From contig JARLJR010000034.1 in NCBI GenBank assembly GCA_031291095.1, positions 41,586 through 105,585 on the forward strand: a stretch of 64,000 nucleotides of DNA. The letters run 5' to 3'. The stretch is from Legionella sp. Lineage in GTDB: Bacteria; Pseudomonadota; Gammaproteobacteria; Legionellales; Legionellaceae. Of this stretch, positions 18,986 to 29,156 are shown one piece after another. A model generated the notes under the pieces. The model saw nothing but the letters and a program-made list of their open reading frames with translations, did not search any database and was not told where the DNA came from. Each line of letters opens with the position of its first letter. Position 1 is the stretch's first letter. The position numbers were made by a program, and so were the translations under genes.

Positions 18986-20734
18986 ATGACGAAAATGATA
19001 ATCGGTTTTTTTTGTGGTACGGATTATATTCGCAAAAATGATAAGCTCTATGAGAGCCTTCGTTCTAACGTTAATGTAAGTAAGACAACCTTACTGGCAT
19101 ATGATGGCTGCCAGAGTCACGGAGGACTATTTGCGATTGGAATACAACGTCTGGCTGATGTATTTATCGCCGACTTAAAAAAAGAAATTGAATCTTTAGA
19201 TAATACAGAAACGATTCAAATTAACTTCATTGCTCATTCACATGGCTGCTTTTCTGCTTTATTGGCAATTAAAAAAATGCAAGCAGATCCTGAATTAAGA
19301 GCTCGAATTCGCATCACTGTAGATTTGCATGAGCTGGTTCCGCGTAATTTTCGTTGGTCCACAGCAATTGGCGGCAATTTAATGATAGCGAATATGGTTC
19401 ATGATCTGAGTGAGTGTGATTTGGTTAAACACGCCCATTTAACCTTGCATGAGAAAGGTTTAGGTTCTGCTGGATGGGATGCGTTCATTCCCAAATTCCA
19501 TGCGGCTACTTCAGTTGAGGTAGAGGCATTACCTGGTTGGTATGATGTTCAACATAATGGACACATTAGACCAGAAGTAGAACATACCGCTTTGTTTCAA
19601 CTTGGAGCGGCGAAGACTATGGCTATTCTCCATGCGGACAGTCATGATGTAAATTCTGATGAAGACACATTAAATCGCCAACAAACTGATGCTTATAACG
19701 AGATACTTATATGGGTAAAAAGTAGGACTATTCCCTTTGAAGAGCGAAATCTTCACTATGGAGGGCATCTTATTGCAAATAATACAGAAAGAGAGGGGTT
19801 GGAAGTAATTAATTGGCGGCATGCTCAATTGATCGCCGCTGTTCCAGAACATGTTCTTTATGGGGTTACTCATCCTTATTATAATTATAAGAAAACTGAT
19901 CTAGAACACTATTGCAATTTTACTTTGATACTTGATACCTATTTGGCAATCTACCCAGAACACGATGTTTTAGTTCAAGAGCTTAAAGATTGTGCTCAAG
20001 CATATCTTGCTGAGGGGCATACTGGGATAGACAATTTTTATACGGAATGTCAGAAAAGTCTTAATAAGGCAGCGGTTTATAACAAACAGCTTTACGTGGC
20101 CATTAATTCATTGTGCGTGAATGGTTATTTTCTGGGACTGTGTAAGGTTTTAGATGGGACTTCAGCAAACAATGTACTTCATTATAATTTGCAGAGCTTA
20201 ACTTCTGTATTAGAGGAAGAATTGAATTTTGAAATTTGTTTAGGAAAAAATATTATTCTTATTCAAAGTTCAGAAGCATTGAGGGTTGCAAAAAGTACGG
20301 TTGCTTTTCTTAGTGCAATTTATGCGCCCAATGTAAGCCCGGAGAGTATTCTTATCGCAGCTACCGATTACGTTAAAGAAAATATGTGCTATGGAAGGCA
20401 TTGGAGTGTGGGTAATCAGGTGCTTGCCAGCTTAGTGCTTGGTCTTGCTGCTGCCGTTGTTGGATGTATGGCGGGGGCGGTAATTGGCTTGGGTATCGGA
20501 TTGGCTGCAGGGGCAATTACAGGCTCTAGTACGTTAATCACCACGCTTGTTAGTGCGTTTTTAGGCAGCTTTCAATGGGGAATGATTACTGCAAGTGTTG
20601 TTGGCGCTACAGTGGGCCTTGCGGGTGGTGGCGCGGCATCTTATGGATTCTTTGCGCTTTCAGCAAGAGAAAGGCAGGTTCAAGAGTTGGCCGATGCGGT
20701 TATTTATAACGAGGGAGCTGCTCTAAGTAGTTGA
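18986..20734 (+). CDS. alpha/beta-hydrolase-like orphan with membrane tail, candidate effector
   Basis: A 582-residue protein of unknown function. The N-terminal 200 residues have a hydrolase-like layout: strand MIIGFFCGTDY, then INFIAHSHGCFSALLAI with Ser85 in A-H-S-H-G, a near match to the G-x-S-x-G nucleophile elbow, followed by VDLHELVP and RPEVEHTALFQ as possible acid and His positions. Residues about 475-560 are strongly hydrophobic and Gly/Ala-rich (AGAVIGLGIGLAAGAITG, VVGATVGLAGGGAASYGF), resembling a glycine-zipper membrane segment. The last 20 residues are polar with ARERQVQELADA. No signal peptide and only a weak ribosome binding site. This build is seen in type IV effectors that act on host membranes; that role is inferred. 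Confidence 0.6.
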   Translation: MTKMIIGFFCGTDYIRKNDKLYESLRSNVNVSKTTLLAYDGCQSHGGLFAIGIQRLADVFIADLKKEIESLDNTETIQINFIAHSHGCFSALLAIKKMQADPELRARIRITVDLHELVPRNFRWSTAIGGNLMIANMVHDLSECDLVKHAHLTLHEKGLGSAGWDAFIPKFHAATSVEVEALPGWYDVQHNGHIRPEVEHTALFQLGAAKTMAILHADSHDVNSDEDTLNRQQTDAYNEILIWVKSRTIPFEERNLHYGGHLIANNTEREGLEVINWRHAQLIAAVPEHVLYGVTHPYYNYKKTDLEHYCNFTLILDTYLAIYPEHDVLVQELKDCAQAYLAEGHTGIDNFYTECQKSLNKAAVYNKQLYVAINSLCVNGYFLGLCKVLDGTSANNVLHYNLQSLTSVLEEELNFEICLGKNIILIQSSEALRVAKSTVAFLSAIYAPNVSPESILIAATDYVKENMCYGRHWSVGNQVLASLVLGLAAAVVGCMAGAVIGLGIGLAAGAITGSSTLITTLVSAFLGSFQWGMITASVVGATVGLAGGGAASYGFFALSARERQVQELADAVIYNEGAALSS

Positions 20735-20758
20735 GCGTATTGATTATTACATAAAACT

Positions 20759-20793
20759 GTAGCCCGTATTTGGCGTAGTCCTAATGCGGGTTA
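20759..20793. repeat. imperfect hairpin of the GTAGCCCGTATT type
   Basis: AGCCCGTATT near 20761-20770 pairs imperfectly with AATGCGGGTT near 20783-20792, 24 bases after the preceding stop. Related arms occur at 58905-58936 and 59795-59817. It may serve as a terminator for the plus-strand gene. Confidence 0.45.
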
Positions 20794-20939
20794 TGTTTAA
20801 TAGGACTTTATTCCTTGTTTCTTTTTCACCCATCTTTGATATTAATTTTATAAAAAGCTCCTTTACCTGATTTAAAAAATCGCCTAATCTTAAGCCAAAG
20901 TTAGAGGGTGTAAACAAGCGTAGAACGCTTAATGCTGTC

Positions 20940-20967
20940 GTAGTCTGAATGGATTCCATCCAGATTA
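20940..20967. promoter_or_regulatory. leader hairpin upstream of the methyltransferase-pyrD operon
   Basis: GTAGTCTGAATGGA (starting near 20940) pairs at 12 of 14 positions with TCCATCCAGATTAC. It ends about 35 bases before the ATG. It could be an attenuator or 5'-UTR structure; no T-run follows. Confidence 0.4.
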
Positions 20968-21001
20968 CAATCGAGATTTATATTTATAAGGAGAGTTGCT
21001 T

Positions 21002-21685
21002 ATGCGGAAGTTAGTGCTCTGGGGACACAGTGTTGATGAATATCGTGAGATGTTTGATTTATCTCAAGAAGATATGAATTCCCGAATTTTAGAATATGGA
21101 TGTGGCCCAAGTGCAGTCAATGTGCAACAAGTTCATGAAGCGCATGAAGCTGTAAGTTGTGATCCTTTATTTGTTTTAGATAAAGATACCTTGTCCTCTA
21201 AAGCCGTGATGATTTTTTCTGAAATGGTACACGAAGTACAAAAAGAGCAGGATAAATTTGATTTTAGTGAATACGGTAGTTTGGAACAGTTAATTGAGAA
21301 ACGCAAAAGAGGCATGAAAGAGTTTTTTGCTGATTATGAGCAGGGCAAGGCAGAAGGTCGCTATTATGGTGCCGCGGATTATCATCTACCTTACCCAGAT
21401 TTTTCCTTTGATTTTGCTTTGAGTGCGCATTACCTTTTTGCGGATTTGGAAGATCAAACATTAGACTTTCACTTAAATGTAATTCGCGAATTGGCTCGAG
21501 TAGCAAAAGAAGTACGTGTTTTCCCGCTTATCGACCGAGAAGGTAAAACCTCAGAGCTTTTAGGTCCCGTTTTATTGCAACTTCAACAGGAAAACTATGG
21601 TGTTGAAGTCAGGGAAGTGGATTATCATTTGCATAAAGCAGAAAATGCGATGCTTCGAGTGTGGGCGCAGAAGTGTGATGTCTAA
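21002..21685 (+). CDS. class I SAM-dependent methyltransferase-like protein
   Basis: A 227-residue cytosolic protein. Start at ATG 21002, eight bases after AAGGAG; an in-frame TTG at 20996 is less likely. Motif I appears as [14 protein letters not shown] (about residues 27-40) with an acidic residue after the next strand ([10 protein letters not shown]). Later [21 protein letters not shown] matches the post-motif region of class I methyltransferases, and [17 protein letters not shown] is the helix-strand step typical of the fold. Substrate unknown. Its stop overlaps the pyrD start by eight bases. A hairpin (about 20940-20967) sits in the leader. Confidence 0.75.
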   Translation: MRKLVLWGHSVDEYREMFDLSQEDMNSRILEYGCGPSAVNVQQVHEAHEAVSCDPLFVLDKDTLSSKAVMIFSEMVHEVQKEQDKFDFSEYGSLEQLIEKRKRGMKEFFADYEQGKAEGRYYGAADYHLPYPDFSFDFALSAHYLFADLEDQTLDFHLNVIRELARVAKEVRVFPLIDREGKTSELLGPVLLQLQQENYGVEVREVDYHLHKAENAMLRVWAQKCDV

Positions 21686-22688
21686 TTTGTATTCTATTGT
21701 ACGCCCTTTATTGTTTTGCATGAATGCGGAAAGGGCGCATTCCTTTAGCTTATCTGCTTTGCATTTTATCCCCCAAACCTGTTTTAAAACAGCAAAATCA
21801 AATCAAGTCCAGGCGATGGGAATACAATTCCCTCATGCTGTGGGATTAGCCGCCGGATTAGATAAAAACGGCGAGCATTTGGATGCTTTGGCTAAAGTCG
21901 GATTTTCTTTTATTGAATTAGGAACGGTAACCCCTCGCCCTCAAGACGGCAATCCTAAACCACGCCTATTTCGCATACCTCAAGCACAAGCCATTATTAA
22001 TCGTATGGGGTTTAATAATCAGGGTGTTGATGCCTTGGTCGCTCATGTAGAAAAAGCGCATTATCAAGGCATTTTAGGTATTAATATTGGCAAAAATAAA
22101 GATACGCCTTTAGAGCGAGCCGCAGAGGATTACCTCTACTGCTTAGAAAAAGTGTATGAGCATGCTACTTATATAACCATTAATATATCATCTCCCAATA
22201 CTCCTGATTTGCGTCAATTACAGCAAAAGGTATATTTTGCTGATTTGCTATCTCAATTACAGCAGGCACAAAAGCGGTTGGCTGATAAGTTTCAACGTCA
22301 TGTTCCTATGGTTGTTAAAGTATCTCCTGATGAAGATATAGAAACGCTGAAGCAAATGACGGAGGCGATTTTAAGTCATGGTATTGAAGGGATTATTGCA
22401 ACGAACACTACCTGTTCTCGTGATGGAGTAGCTAATTTACCTTATGCTCAAGAGGTTGGTGGATTAAGCGGCCAACCGTTACAAGAGCGTTCATTGCAGT
22501 GTTTGCGTTTGCTCAAAGGATATGTTGGCAATGCGGTAACCTTAATCGGAGTTGGCGGCATCAATGGCTGTGACAGTGCCCAAGCTAAACTGGATGCTGG
22601 AGCTTCATTAGTGCAAGTATACAGTGGTTTGATTTATCAGGGGCCGGGATTAGTTCACGACCTGGTTGCTGGATTAAAAACGAAATGA
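21678..22688 (+). CDS. pyrD: dihydroorotate dehydrogenase (quinone), class 2
   Basis: FMN enzyme of the inner membrane that oxidises dihydroorotate to orotate with quinone, step four of pyrimidine synthesis. The 336-residue product has the N-terminal amphipathic membrane-binding helices ([20 protein letters not shown]) that define class 2, the FMN site [17 protein letters not shown], and [17 protein letters not shown] with the Ser that acts as base. C-terminal [12 protein letters not shown] and [15 protein letters not shown] bind FMN phosphate. It overlaps both the methyltransferase upstream and the GNAT downstream (ATGA). Confidence 0.96.
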   Translation: MSNLYSIVRPLLFCMNAERAHSFSLSALHFIPQTCFKTAKSNQVQAMGIQFPHAVGLAAGLDKNGEHLDALAKVGFSFIELGTVTPRPQDGNPKPRLFRIPQAQAIINRMGFNNQGVDALVAHVEKAHYQGILGINIGKNKDTPLERAAEDYLYCLEKVYEHATYITINISSPNTPDLRQLQQKVYFADLLSQLQQAQKRLADKFQRHVPMVVKVSPDEDIETLKQMTEAILSHGIEGIIATNTTCSRDGVANLPYAQEVGGLSGQPLQERSLQCLRLLKGYVGNAVTLIGVGGINGCDSAQAKLDAGASLVQVYSGLIYQGPGLVHDLVAGLKTK

Positions 22689-23476
22689 GATGCATCACAA
22701 AAGATTTAGCAACCCAAATGGAAGGGTGTATTAAACAGACCCATATTGAAGTAACCAAGCAATATACTCAAGGAAAAATATTAGATATTAATGGCGGAGC
22801 CGCTTGTTTTTCCGGGGCTGATTCTTATTTATCTCAGGTAGTAGGGTGGGGATTTGCGAGTCAGCCGAAACAATTTAAATCTGAAATAGAAAGCATCGAA
22901 CAGTTTTATCAGGACCAAGGTCATGGACGTGTGGATATTGAGTTATGTCCTTACGCAGGTAATGAGTTAACGCTTTTTCTAAGTAAGCGTGGTTACCATG
23001 TTACCGAGTTGAATAATGTATCTGCTTTGAATTTAAAAGACTATGAAGCAGTTGATTTCCGCTCTGAATCCTTTGATATTAAGGAAGTCCCCTCATCTCA
23101 ATTGGATGAATGGGCTACGCGAGTGGCTTCAGGTTTTGGTTATCCCGATGCGCGCGATCAATTTTTTCAATATGTACAGGCTAATGGTGTTAGGGCTTTT
23201 GCCGCGTATGATCAAGGGAAGGTTATAGCGGGTGCTGTAATTGCTATGTATGGTGATTTTTGCGATTTAGGTGTGACCAGTACCTTACCCATTTATCGAG
23301 GCAAAGGATTACAAAAAAAACTATTACATGCTCGGCTTAATTTTGCTAAGGAATCAGGTCTTTCTTGGGCTATAGTAACAACTGACCCAGGGACTGTCTC
23401 TGATGCAAATGTACAAAAAATTGGGTTTCATTGTGCGTATACTCGAATAAAAATGACCTGCACGTCACCCTCTTAA
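22685..23476 (+). CDS. GNAT-family N-acetyltransferase
   Basis: A 263-residue acetyltransferase of unknown substrate. The GNAT core is in the C-terminal half: [19 protein letters not shown] is the strand before the acetyl-CoA loop, [15 protein letters not shown] is motif A (R/Q-x-x-G-x-G/A-like), and [20 protein letters not shown] followed by FHCAYTR is motif B. The N-terminal half is a second, degenerate GNAT-like or unrelated domain. It starts inside the pyrD stop, so it is translationally coupled to pyrimidine synthesis genes without an obvious link in function. Confidence 0.85.
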   Translation: MRCITKDLATQMEGCIKQTHIEVTKQYTQGKILDINGGAACFSGADSYLSQVVGWGFASQPKQFKSEIESIEQFYQDQGHGRVDIELCPYAGNELTLFLSKRGYHVTELNNVSALNLKDYEAVDFRSESFDIKEVPSSQLDEWATRVASGFGYPDARDQFFQYVQANGVRAFAAYDQGKVIAGAVIAMYGDFCDLGVTSTLPIYRGKGLQKKLLHARLNFAKESGLSWAIVTTDPGTVSDANVQKIGFHCAYTRIKMTCTSPS

Positions 23477-23508
23477 TAAAGGCACGTCATTTGGTATTCA
23501 TTAAAAAT

Positions 23509-23548
23509 GTAGCAACTGTCTTGAATTTCATTTCAAGACAGTTGTTAC
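23509..23548. terminator. long hairpin after the pyrD-GNAT operon
   Basis: Arms 23509-23525 and 23532-23548 pair over 17 bases with one G:T, around a 6-base loop. It lies 33 bases after the GNAT stop. No T-run follows on the plus strand, so it is either a rho-assisted 3' end structure or a palindromic repeat. Confidence 0.55.
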
Positions 23549-23705
23549 ACAAAGGTAAAACAATCAAAACACATAACCTATTGTTTTAATGGTAAAATAC
23601 TTAAAAAAACACTTTAGTAGCGATCTTATTGTATTGATCATTAGCACTTCGGGTTAATAAGCGATACAATCTGAGTCATTTACTAACAACACCAAATCCT
23701 AATTG

Positions 23706-25472
23706 ATGAAAACTAAACTTACGGTAAAAACCAGCGTCTTATATAAGCGTTTGCTTTCCTATGTCAAACCATTTTGGCCTGTTTTGGCATTAGGTATTGG
23801 CGCCAATATTTTTTATTCGCTAATCGATGCGGGTTTTACGTATATGATGCGGCCTTTTTTTGATAAAGGTTTTATTAACATCGACATAGAATTCATTAAA
23901 AAAATCCCATACATTGTTTTAATCGGGATTACCTTAAGAGGATTGGTGAGTTCTCTGGGAAGTTATTGCATGACCTGGGTTGCTCGCTCTGTAGTTAAAG
24001 TGCTTCGAGAAAAAGTATTTACTCATGTCTCGCGTTTACCTGCTGATTTTTATGACGAAGCCACCTCAGGCCAATTGCTTTCTAAAATTCTTTATGACGT
24101 AGAACAGGTGGCGCAGGTTAGTGCCGAGGCTTTAACCGATTTTGTACAAAATACCTGTTTAATTCTGGGATTATTGACCGTTATGATGGTCATTTGTTGG
24201 CAATTATCACTGATGTTTTTATTAACCATCCCCTTTGTTGGATTCATTGTCAGCTATACCAACAAACGTGTACGACGCATTAGTCATAAAGTACAAAAAA
24301 CTATGGGTGAAGTCACCGAGATTGCTAGTGAAGCAATTGATGGTTATCGTGTGGTTCGTATTTTTGGTGGTCTTGATTATGAAACCACAAAGTTTGGTAA
24401 GGCAATCGAACGCTCCAGGCAAAATGATATGAAGGTTGCGGTAAGCAAAGCAATTAATGTGTCTGGTGTGCAAATCGTGATTGCGATTGGCATTGCAGCC
24501 ATCATTGCTGCGGCAATTCAACTCTCCACCGTAGTGATTGTATCTGCCGGCTCCTTTTTAGCGATTATTGCCGCGATGTTGCAATTAATTAAGCCAATGA
24601 AAACCCTAACTACCTTAAATGCAGTAATTCAAAAAGGATTAGCTGGGGCCGAAAGTGTATTCAATTTATTAGATCAACCAATTGAGAGTGAACAGGGTAC
24701 AGTACTGAACCAAAGAGCGCGAGGGGAGATAGCGTTTAAGCATGTTTCCTATGCATACCGTCAAGGCCAACAAGTATTACATGACGTGAGCTTTATTGCT
24801 GAGGCAGGCAAGACCATCGCTTTGGTGGGGCATTCCGGAAGTGGTAAAACAACAATTGCCAGCTTATTGCCACGTTTTTATGAGATATCTCAGGGTGAGA
24901 TTACCCTCGATGGCATGCCAATTAACCAAATTAATTTACGCAGTTTGCGAGAGCAAATGGCTCTGGTTAGCCAAAGTGTTACCCTTTTTAATGATACCTT
25001 AGCGAACAATATTGCTTATGGTCGTTTGGATGTAAGCCGAGAACAAATTATTCATGCAGCAAAGTTAGCTTTTGCTGATGAGTTCATTAGTAAATTACCG
25101 GATGGTTATGATACACGTGTTGGTGAAAATGGCGTTTTACTGTCTGGTGGACAACGACAACGGATCGCGATTGCACGCGCTATTTTAAAAGATGCTCCTA
25201 TACTAATTTTGGATGAAGCAACCTCGGCTTTAGATAGTGAGTCAGAACGTTATATTCAAATCGCTTTGGAAGAGGTAATGAAAAATCGCACCACTTTAGT
25301 GATTGCTCACCGACTTTCCACCATTCAGCATGCAGATAAAATTATTGTGATGCAACATGGACGAATCGTAGAAGAGGGTGCCCATCAAGAGCTTTTAGCA
25401 TTGCAAGGACATTACGCGCAATTGCACGGGGTGCAACAAACTAATTTACGATATGAGGAAGCGTTAATTTGA
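23706..25472 (+). CDS. msbA: lipid A export ABC transporter MsbA
   Basis: Inner-membrane ABC exporter that flips lipid A-core. 588 residues from ATG 23706 (a TTG codon just before it is discounted). Six membrane helices fill residues 1-320, then one ATPase domain: Walker [11 protein letters not shown]-loop [18 protein letters not shown], signature [15 protein letters not shown], Walker [17 protein letters not shown] and the switch His in IAHRLSTIQ. The stop overlaps the lpxK start by one base (TGATG), the usual msbA-lpxK arrangement in gammaproteobacteria. Confidence 0.95.
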   Translation: MKTKLTVKTSVLYKRLLSYVKPFWPVLALGIGANIFYSLIDAGFTYMMRPFFDKGFINIDIEFIKKIPYIVLIGITLRGLVSSLGSYCMTWVARSVVKVLREKVFTHVSRLPADFYDEATSGQLLSKILYDVEQVAQVSAEALTDFVQNTCLILGLLTVMMVICWQLSLMFLLTIPFVGFIVSYTNKRVRRISHKVQKTMGEVTEIASEAIDGYRVVRIFGGLDYETTKFGKAIERSRQNDMKVAVSKAINVSGVQIVIAIGIAAIIAAAIQLSTVVIVSAGSFLAIIAAMLQLIKPMKTLTTLNAVIQKGLAGAESVFNLLDQPIESEQGTVLNQRARGEIAFKHVSYAYRQGQQVLHDVSFIAEAGKTIALVGHSGSGKTTIASLLPRFYEISQGEITLDGMPINQINLRSLREQMALVSQSVTLFNDTLANNIAYGRLDVSREQIIHAAKLAFADEFISKLPDGYDTRVGENGVLLSGGQRQRIAIARAILKDAPILILDEATSALDSESERYIQIALEEVMKNRTTLVIAHRLSTIQHADKIIVMQHGRIVEEGAHQELLALQGHYAQLHGVQQTNLRYEEALI

Positions 25473-26443
25473 TGTCTTCATTCATCGAGAATTTATGGTA
25501 TGGAGACCATGCGTTGCGATGGGTTCTTAGCCCTTTTTCTTGGGCTTATCAAGGCATTGTTTCCTTTCGGCGTTGGTACTTAGAGCGTTATTGCCAAATT
25601 AAATGCCCAGTACCCTTAATTGTCGTGGGTAATATTAGCGTAGGTGGGGTAGGCAAAACACCTTTAGTTGTTGAGCTAGCTCGCCAACTCCAAGCCAAAG
25701 GATTATCCGTAGGTATCGTTAGCCGTGGCTATGGTGCAGCAATCAAAAATTTTCCTCATGAAGTTCGTATACAGGACGCTGCTAAAGATGTAGGGGATGA
25801 GCCCTTATTATTGGCGCAACGAACTCAATGCCCGGTGGTAATTGCGCCGAAACGAATGGATGCAGTGCAATATCTCTTAGAAAAGCACCAGTGCCAAATC
25901 ATCATTAGTGATGATGGGCTACAACATTATCGCATGGGACGTGCCATTGAAATTGCAGTAATTGATGGGACTCGAGGCTTGGGAAATGGCTTATGTTTGC
26001 CGGCTGGACCATTGCGGGAATCGGCTGCTCGTTTACGTCAGGTAGATTTTGTTATTGTCAACCAGGGTAGTTGGAAAAATGCGTATCCGATGCAGCTAAG
26101 GCCTGGTAAAATAACGCAACTTAGCACTGGCAAGGAAATAAATCCTGAATCAGTTAGTGGGAAATGGGAAGCGATTGCAGCAATTGGGAATCCGCAACGT
26201 TTTTATTCCACTTTAAGCCAATTAGAGATAGAATTCGATACCTGTTCTTATCCCGATCATTATCAGTTTAAGCCGCAGGATCTGAACTATTTGAGCTCGC
26301 CTATTATTATGACCGAAAAGGATGCAGTAAAGTGTCGCTCGTTTAGCTCGGAGAATATGTATTATTTGCCCGTAGACGCAGTATTGGATGATGCATTTTG
26401 GAACGCATTGTGGTCACATCAACAGTTAAAAGGTTATTACTAA
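25472..26443 (+). CDS. lpxK: tetraacyldisaccharide 4'-kinase
   Basis: Membrane-associated kinase that phosphorylates the 4' position of the lipid A precursor. 323 residues from ATG 25472. The N-terminal hydrophobic helix ([20 protein letters not shown]) anchors it to the membrane; the P-loop reads [27 protein letters not shown] and [27 protein letters not shown] are conserved LpxK segments with catalytic acidic residues. It sits between msbA and a secreted orphan with a single base between stop and next start. Confidence 0.95.
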   Translation: MSSFIENLWYGDHALRWVLSPFSWAYQGIVSFRRWYLERYCQIKCPVPLIVVGNISVGGVGKTPLVVELARQLQAKGLSVGIVSRGYGAAIKNFPHEVRIQDAAKDVGDEPLLLAQRTQCPVVIAPKRMDAVQYLLEKHQCQIIISDDGLQHYRMGRAIEIAVIDGTRGLGNGLCLPAGPLRESAARLRQVDFVIVNQGSWKNAYPMQLRPGKITQLSTGKEINPESVSGKWEAIAAIGNPQRFYSTLSQLEIEFDTCSYPDHYQFKPQDLNYLSSPIIMTEKDAVKCRSFSSENMYYLPVDAVLDDAFWNALWSHQQLKGYY

Positions 26444-26444
26444 T

Positions 26445-27365
26445 ATGTTACCTATTCGACGTTGTGCTTTTTTATTTGGGATCTTATTGTTCATTAGTAC
26501 TGGCTTATTTGCAGCTGCAACAGAAGAAATAAAACCTGAAAACAAACCTGTTGATCCAACTATTGGTAGTTGGACTTTCTCGGGAATGGTGAATAATGAA
26601 AGTGGTGATAAATACGGATATTTTTTTGAGATGCAACGTCAAGGCGAAAAGTTCCATACTAAAGCTGCACTGATTGATGGCCAAACCAATCAGTTGGTTT
26701 TTTTCTATGAAGGCAATGAAAAGATTGAACAAACCTCTACTTCTTCTTTAGATTGGCACGTTGGGCATTCATTTATTCGTTATAACCCAATTAATGACAG
26801 CTGGATTTTCGGAGTTAAGGAGCAGAATAAAAAAGGATTTAATTTTAAAGTGGATATGCTAAAACAAGAAAATCACAGCAGCGAAACTTTAGTTTTACGC
26901 CCTGGAGTTAAATTGCAGGCCTTACAAACCAGCCAGCTAAATGGGCATATCCAAGTTGATGACAAAGAGCAATTTGTTACTGGAAATAAAACTTGGTTTG
27001 GTAAGTTAGTCTTAAGTGAAGGCCAAAAAGATACTCATGACATTAGTACCACTTTTTGTCGTTTGAGTGATGATAATAGTTTTTACTCCGCGAACTTAAA
27101 AGAAAAAGATGCAACTAGTGCAGCCGTTGCGGGTTGGCTTGATCCTACTGGAAACCGGGTGAAAATGTCGCAGTTTGTTTCCATCAAATCTTTAGATAAG
27201 GATCAATGTATTGTTAATGTAGGATTGCCTAAATTAACGTTAAAATTATTAAATACACTAAAGCCTGATGATTCCTCCCATTCCATTGCGGGTTTCTCCA
27301 AAGAAAATAAAGGTGATTTTTGTTTTGTTACGGAGCAATCATTTAAAGAGCAAGCAACTGCGTAA
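26445..27365 (+). CDS. secreted protein of unknown function, coupled to lpxK
   Basis: A 306-residue protein with an N-terminal Sec signal (RCAFLFGILLFISTGLFAAA, cleavage after about residue 24) and then a soluble, beta-rich sequence. Segments such as GSWTFSGMVNNESGDKYGYF and GYFFEMQRQGEKF loosely resemble the AttH/lipocalin-like fold, but I would not assign it. Four Cys in the second half could make disulfides in the periplasm. It begins one base after lpxK, so it is probably co-transcribed with the lipid A genes and may act on the cell envelope. Confidence 0.65.
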   Translation: MLPIRRCAFLFGILLFISTGLFAAATEEIKPENKPVDPTIGSWTFSGMVNNESGDKYGYFFEMQRQGEKFHTKAALIDGQTNQLVFFYEGNEKIEQTSTSSLDWHVGHSFIRYNPINDSWIFGVKEQNKKGFNFKVDMLKQENHSSETLVLRPGVKLQALQTSQLNGHIQVDDKEQFVTGNKTWFGKLVLSEGQKDTHDISTTFCRLSDDNSFYSANLKEKDATSAAVAGWLDPTGNRVKMSQFVSIKSLDKDQCIVNVGLPKLTLKLLNTLKPDDSSHSIAGFSKENKGDFCFVTEQSFKEQATA

Positions 27366-27402
27366 TAACAATTGCTGATTTAGTATTGGTTGTAGGAGAG
27401 TA

Positions 27403-27477
27403 CGTCATTCCGAACACCGTGAGAGATCTCCTCAAAAAAAATGATCGTCAGATGTAGGCTGGGCTGAAAAGCCCAGC
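27403..27477. repeat. partial MITE-like copy plus GAAA-loop hairpin
   Basis: Bases 27403-27433 match the left half of the element at 10295-10326 (about 27 of 32 positions). Just downstream GCTGGGCT (27458-27465) and AGCCCAGC (27470-27477) form a perfect stem closed by a GAAA tetraloop. The hairpin may end the msbA operon transcript or the converging MFS transcript. Confidence 0.6.
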
Positions 27478-27544
27478 ATCGGGAGTATCGCAAATTATGC
27501 TGGCTCCTTGCAACAGCACAGCCTTTGGGGTAGTTCAAGAATGC

Positions 27545-28828
27545 TCAATGTTGAGTACATTTCTGCAAGGTAGGATTATCCTTTTGAATATTCTCTATCC
27601 CATTGCTGTTCTTTTCAGGTAGGTATTGTGACAAAATGCTGGCAATAACTAACGCTATAGGAACACTCAAAAGCGCAAATTGGTAATCCGCTAAAGTATA
27701 ATGTCCCGAGTTATTACTCGAGTAATCCAAAAAATAGCCCACTAGTGGCTGCATGAGCGGGGCAGAGAGCATTCCTAAGGTATTTGTAAATCCGGTGCAT
27801 GCAGATAAAGATTCCGGTGGAGCAAGCTCATTAGCAATAGTAAATGCAAGCATATAAGCGCCACAGAGTAGCCCAATCAAAAAGAGAAGGAGTCCGGTAA
27901 GTAGGGGGCTGTGCATTGGTAAATAAAGAACAATTAAAAGCAGTAATGCAGTTGATATGCAAGAAAAATGAATTAGCGGCTTGCGTTTGCTGAGGATGAT
28001 GGATAACCAGCCATAAATAGGGCAGCTTAAGCCAGCGCCGAATAAAACCATAGAGGTCAAGATACTTGCTGTTTTAATATCACAATGTAATTTAAGCTGG
28101 ATAAAGGGAACTGCCCACATTGCTGCAAAAACAGTGATTACTGAAAATTCCAGTCCGACAAATAAACCATTAATCCAAACCAGTTTATCTTTTAGCATGA
28201 GTACAAATTGCTTGTTATATTGTTGCTGGTTTTGTGGTTCCGGCTTATTGCCAGGAATAACCATACGACATAGACCAGCAATAAATATTCCTACAATCCC
28301 AGCAATTGCAATAAAGTATCTCCAACTAATTTGGCTAATCAGGGCTCCCATACCTATCATACCGGTTACGGTGACAGTAAATCCTAAGGTTTCAGATAAA
28401 CCAATCATAAACGCGTAGTGTTTTAAGGGGAAATTTTGCCGTAAGACTCGCGTTAGACCGACAAACGCAAAAGCAGAACCAGCACCAATAATGAGGCGAC
28501 CACAGAATAATACAGGCAGGGTATGTCCCATAGCAAAGATAAAACAGCCGCAGGCACATAATAGTGCATTAACGGATAATAAGGTGCGTGTATTGTAGCG
28601 ATCAAACAGTAAGCCTACGGGGATTTGTAAACTGGTATAGACGTAATAAAATGAACTGCTTAATAGTCCCGCAGTAAATGCAGACAGACCTTGCTCGTGC
28701 ATGATTGCACCGATAACGATTCCGGATGATAATTGTAAAAAAAATTGGAATAATAAAAAGGAAACGCCAACTAGCCAGATGATAATACTTTTTGAGCTTT
28801 GCGATGGTGATGTATTCAATACGATCAT
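27545..28828 (-). CDS. major facilitator superfamily transporter
   Basis: A 427-residue inner-membrane protein with about twelve hydrophobic helices. The loop 2-3 motif of MFS carriers is visible as GLLFDRYNTRTLLSVNALL (D-R-x-x-x-R) and a related one follows helix 8 (GWLSIILSKRKPLIH). FGRLIIGAGSAFAFV-like sequence (CGRLIIGAGSAFAF) is helix 4. It belongs to the large group of MFS proteins expanded in Legionella, which includes amino-acid and siderophore carriers; the substrate cannot be told. It stands alone. Confidence 0.88.
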   Translation of the reverse strand: MIVLNTSPSQSSKSIIIWLVGVSFLLFQFFLQLSSGIVIGAIMHEQGLSAFTAGLLSSSFYYVYTSLQIPVGLLFDRYNTRTLLSVNALLCACGCFIFAMGHTLPVLFCGRLIIGAGSAFAFVGLTRVLRQNFPLKHYAFMIGLSETLGFTVTVTGMIGMGALISQISWRYFIAIAGIVGIFIAGLCRMVIPGNKPEPQNQQQYNKQFVLMLKDKLVWINGLFVGLEFSVITVFAAMWAVPFIQLKLHCDIKTASILTSMVLFGAGLSCPIYGWLSIILSKRKPLIHFSCISTALLLLIVLYLPMHSPLLTGLLLFLIGLLCGAYMLAFTIANELAPPESLSACTGFTNTLGMLSAPLMQPLVGYFLDYSSNNSGHYTLADYQFALLSVPIALVIASILSQYLPEKNSNGIENIQKDNPTLQKCTQH

Positions 28829-29156
28829 TCCCCATATTTAACCATGTACTTAGAATACACCGTTTAAATAAAAGGCGAAATATATAGGATTGCGTGCGAT
28901 GTGTAAATTTATTTTAGATGTTGGACTTAATTTTTCCTATTTTACAAACCAAGACTGAATTATTTCTAACGGAAATCTATGATAGGCACACCATTGGTGA
29001 ATCATTCTTTGGTCTAACTCTGTTGGAATTCCATGTACTCCTGGAGTTAAGCGTTTTTGCAAGAACGATAAGGCCACAAAATTATGAGAGTAAGATTGGG
29101 TGCTTAATTATACTCACTGTTTTTAGAAAGAAAAGATAAACCAGGCGAATGATTTT
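28829..29156. other. intergenic region, 328 bases, no supported gene
   Basis: AT-rich gap between two minus-strand genes. It must contain the MFS promoter. One 73-codon plus-strand frame (28918-29139) crosses it but has no ribosome binding site and no recognisable sequence, and is not called. Confidence 0.4.

Noticed and set aside
20747-20959. 70-codon minus-strand frame before the methyltransferase gene
   Set aside because: It covers two palindromic sequences and the leader of the plus-strand operon; sequence has no protein character.
28918-29139. 73-codon plus-strand frame between the MFS gene and the large protease-like gene
   Set aside because: No ribosome binding site, composition unlike a protein and no recognisable motif; probably chance.
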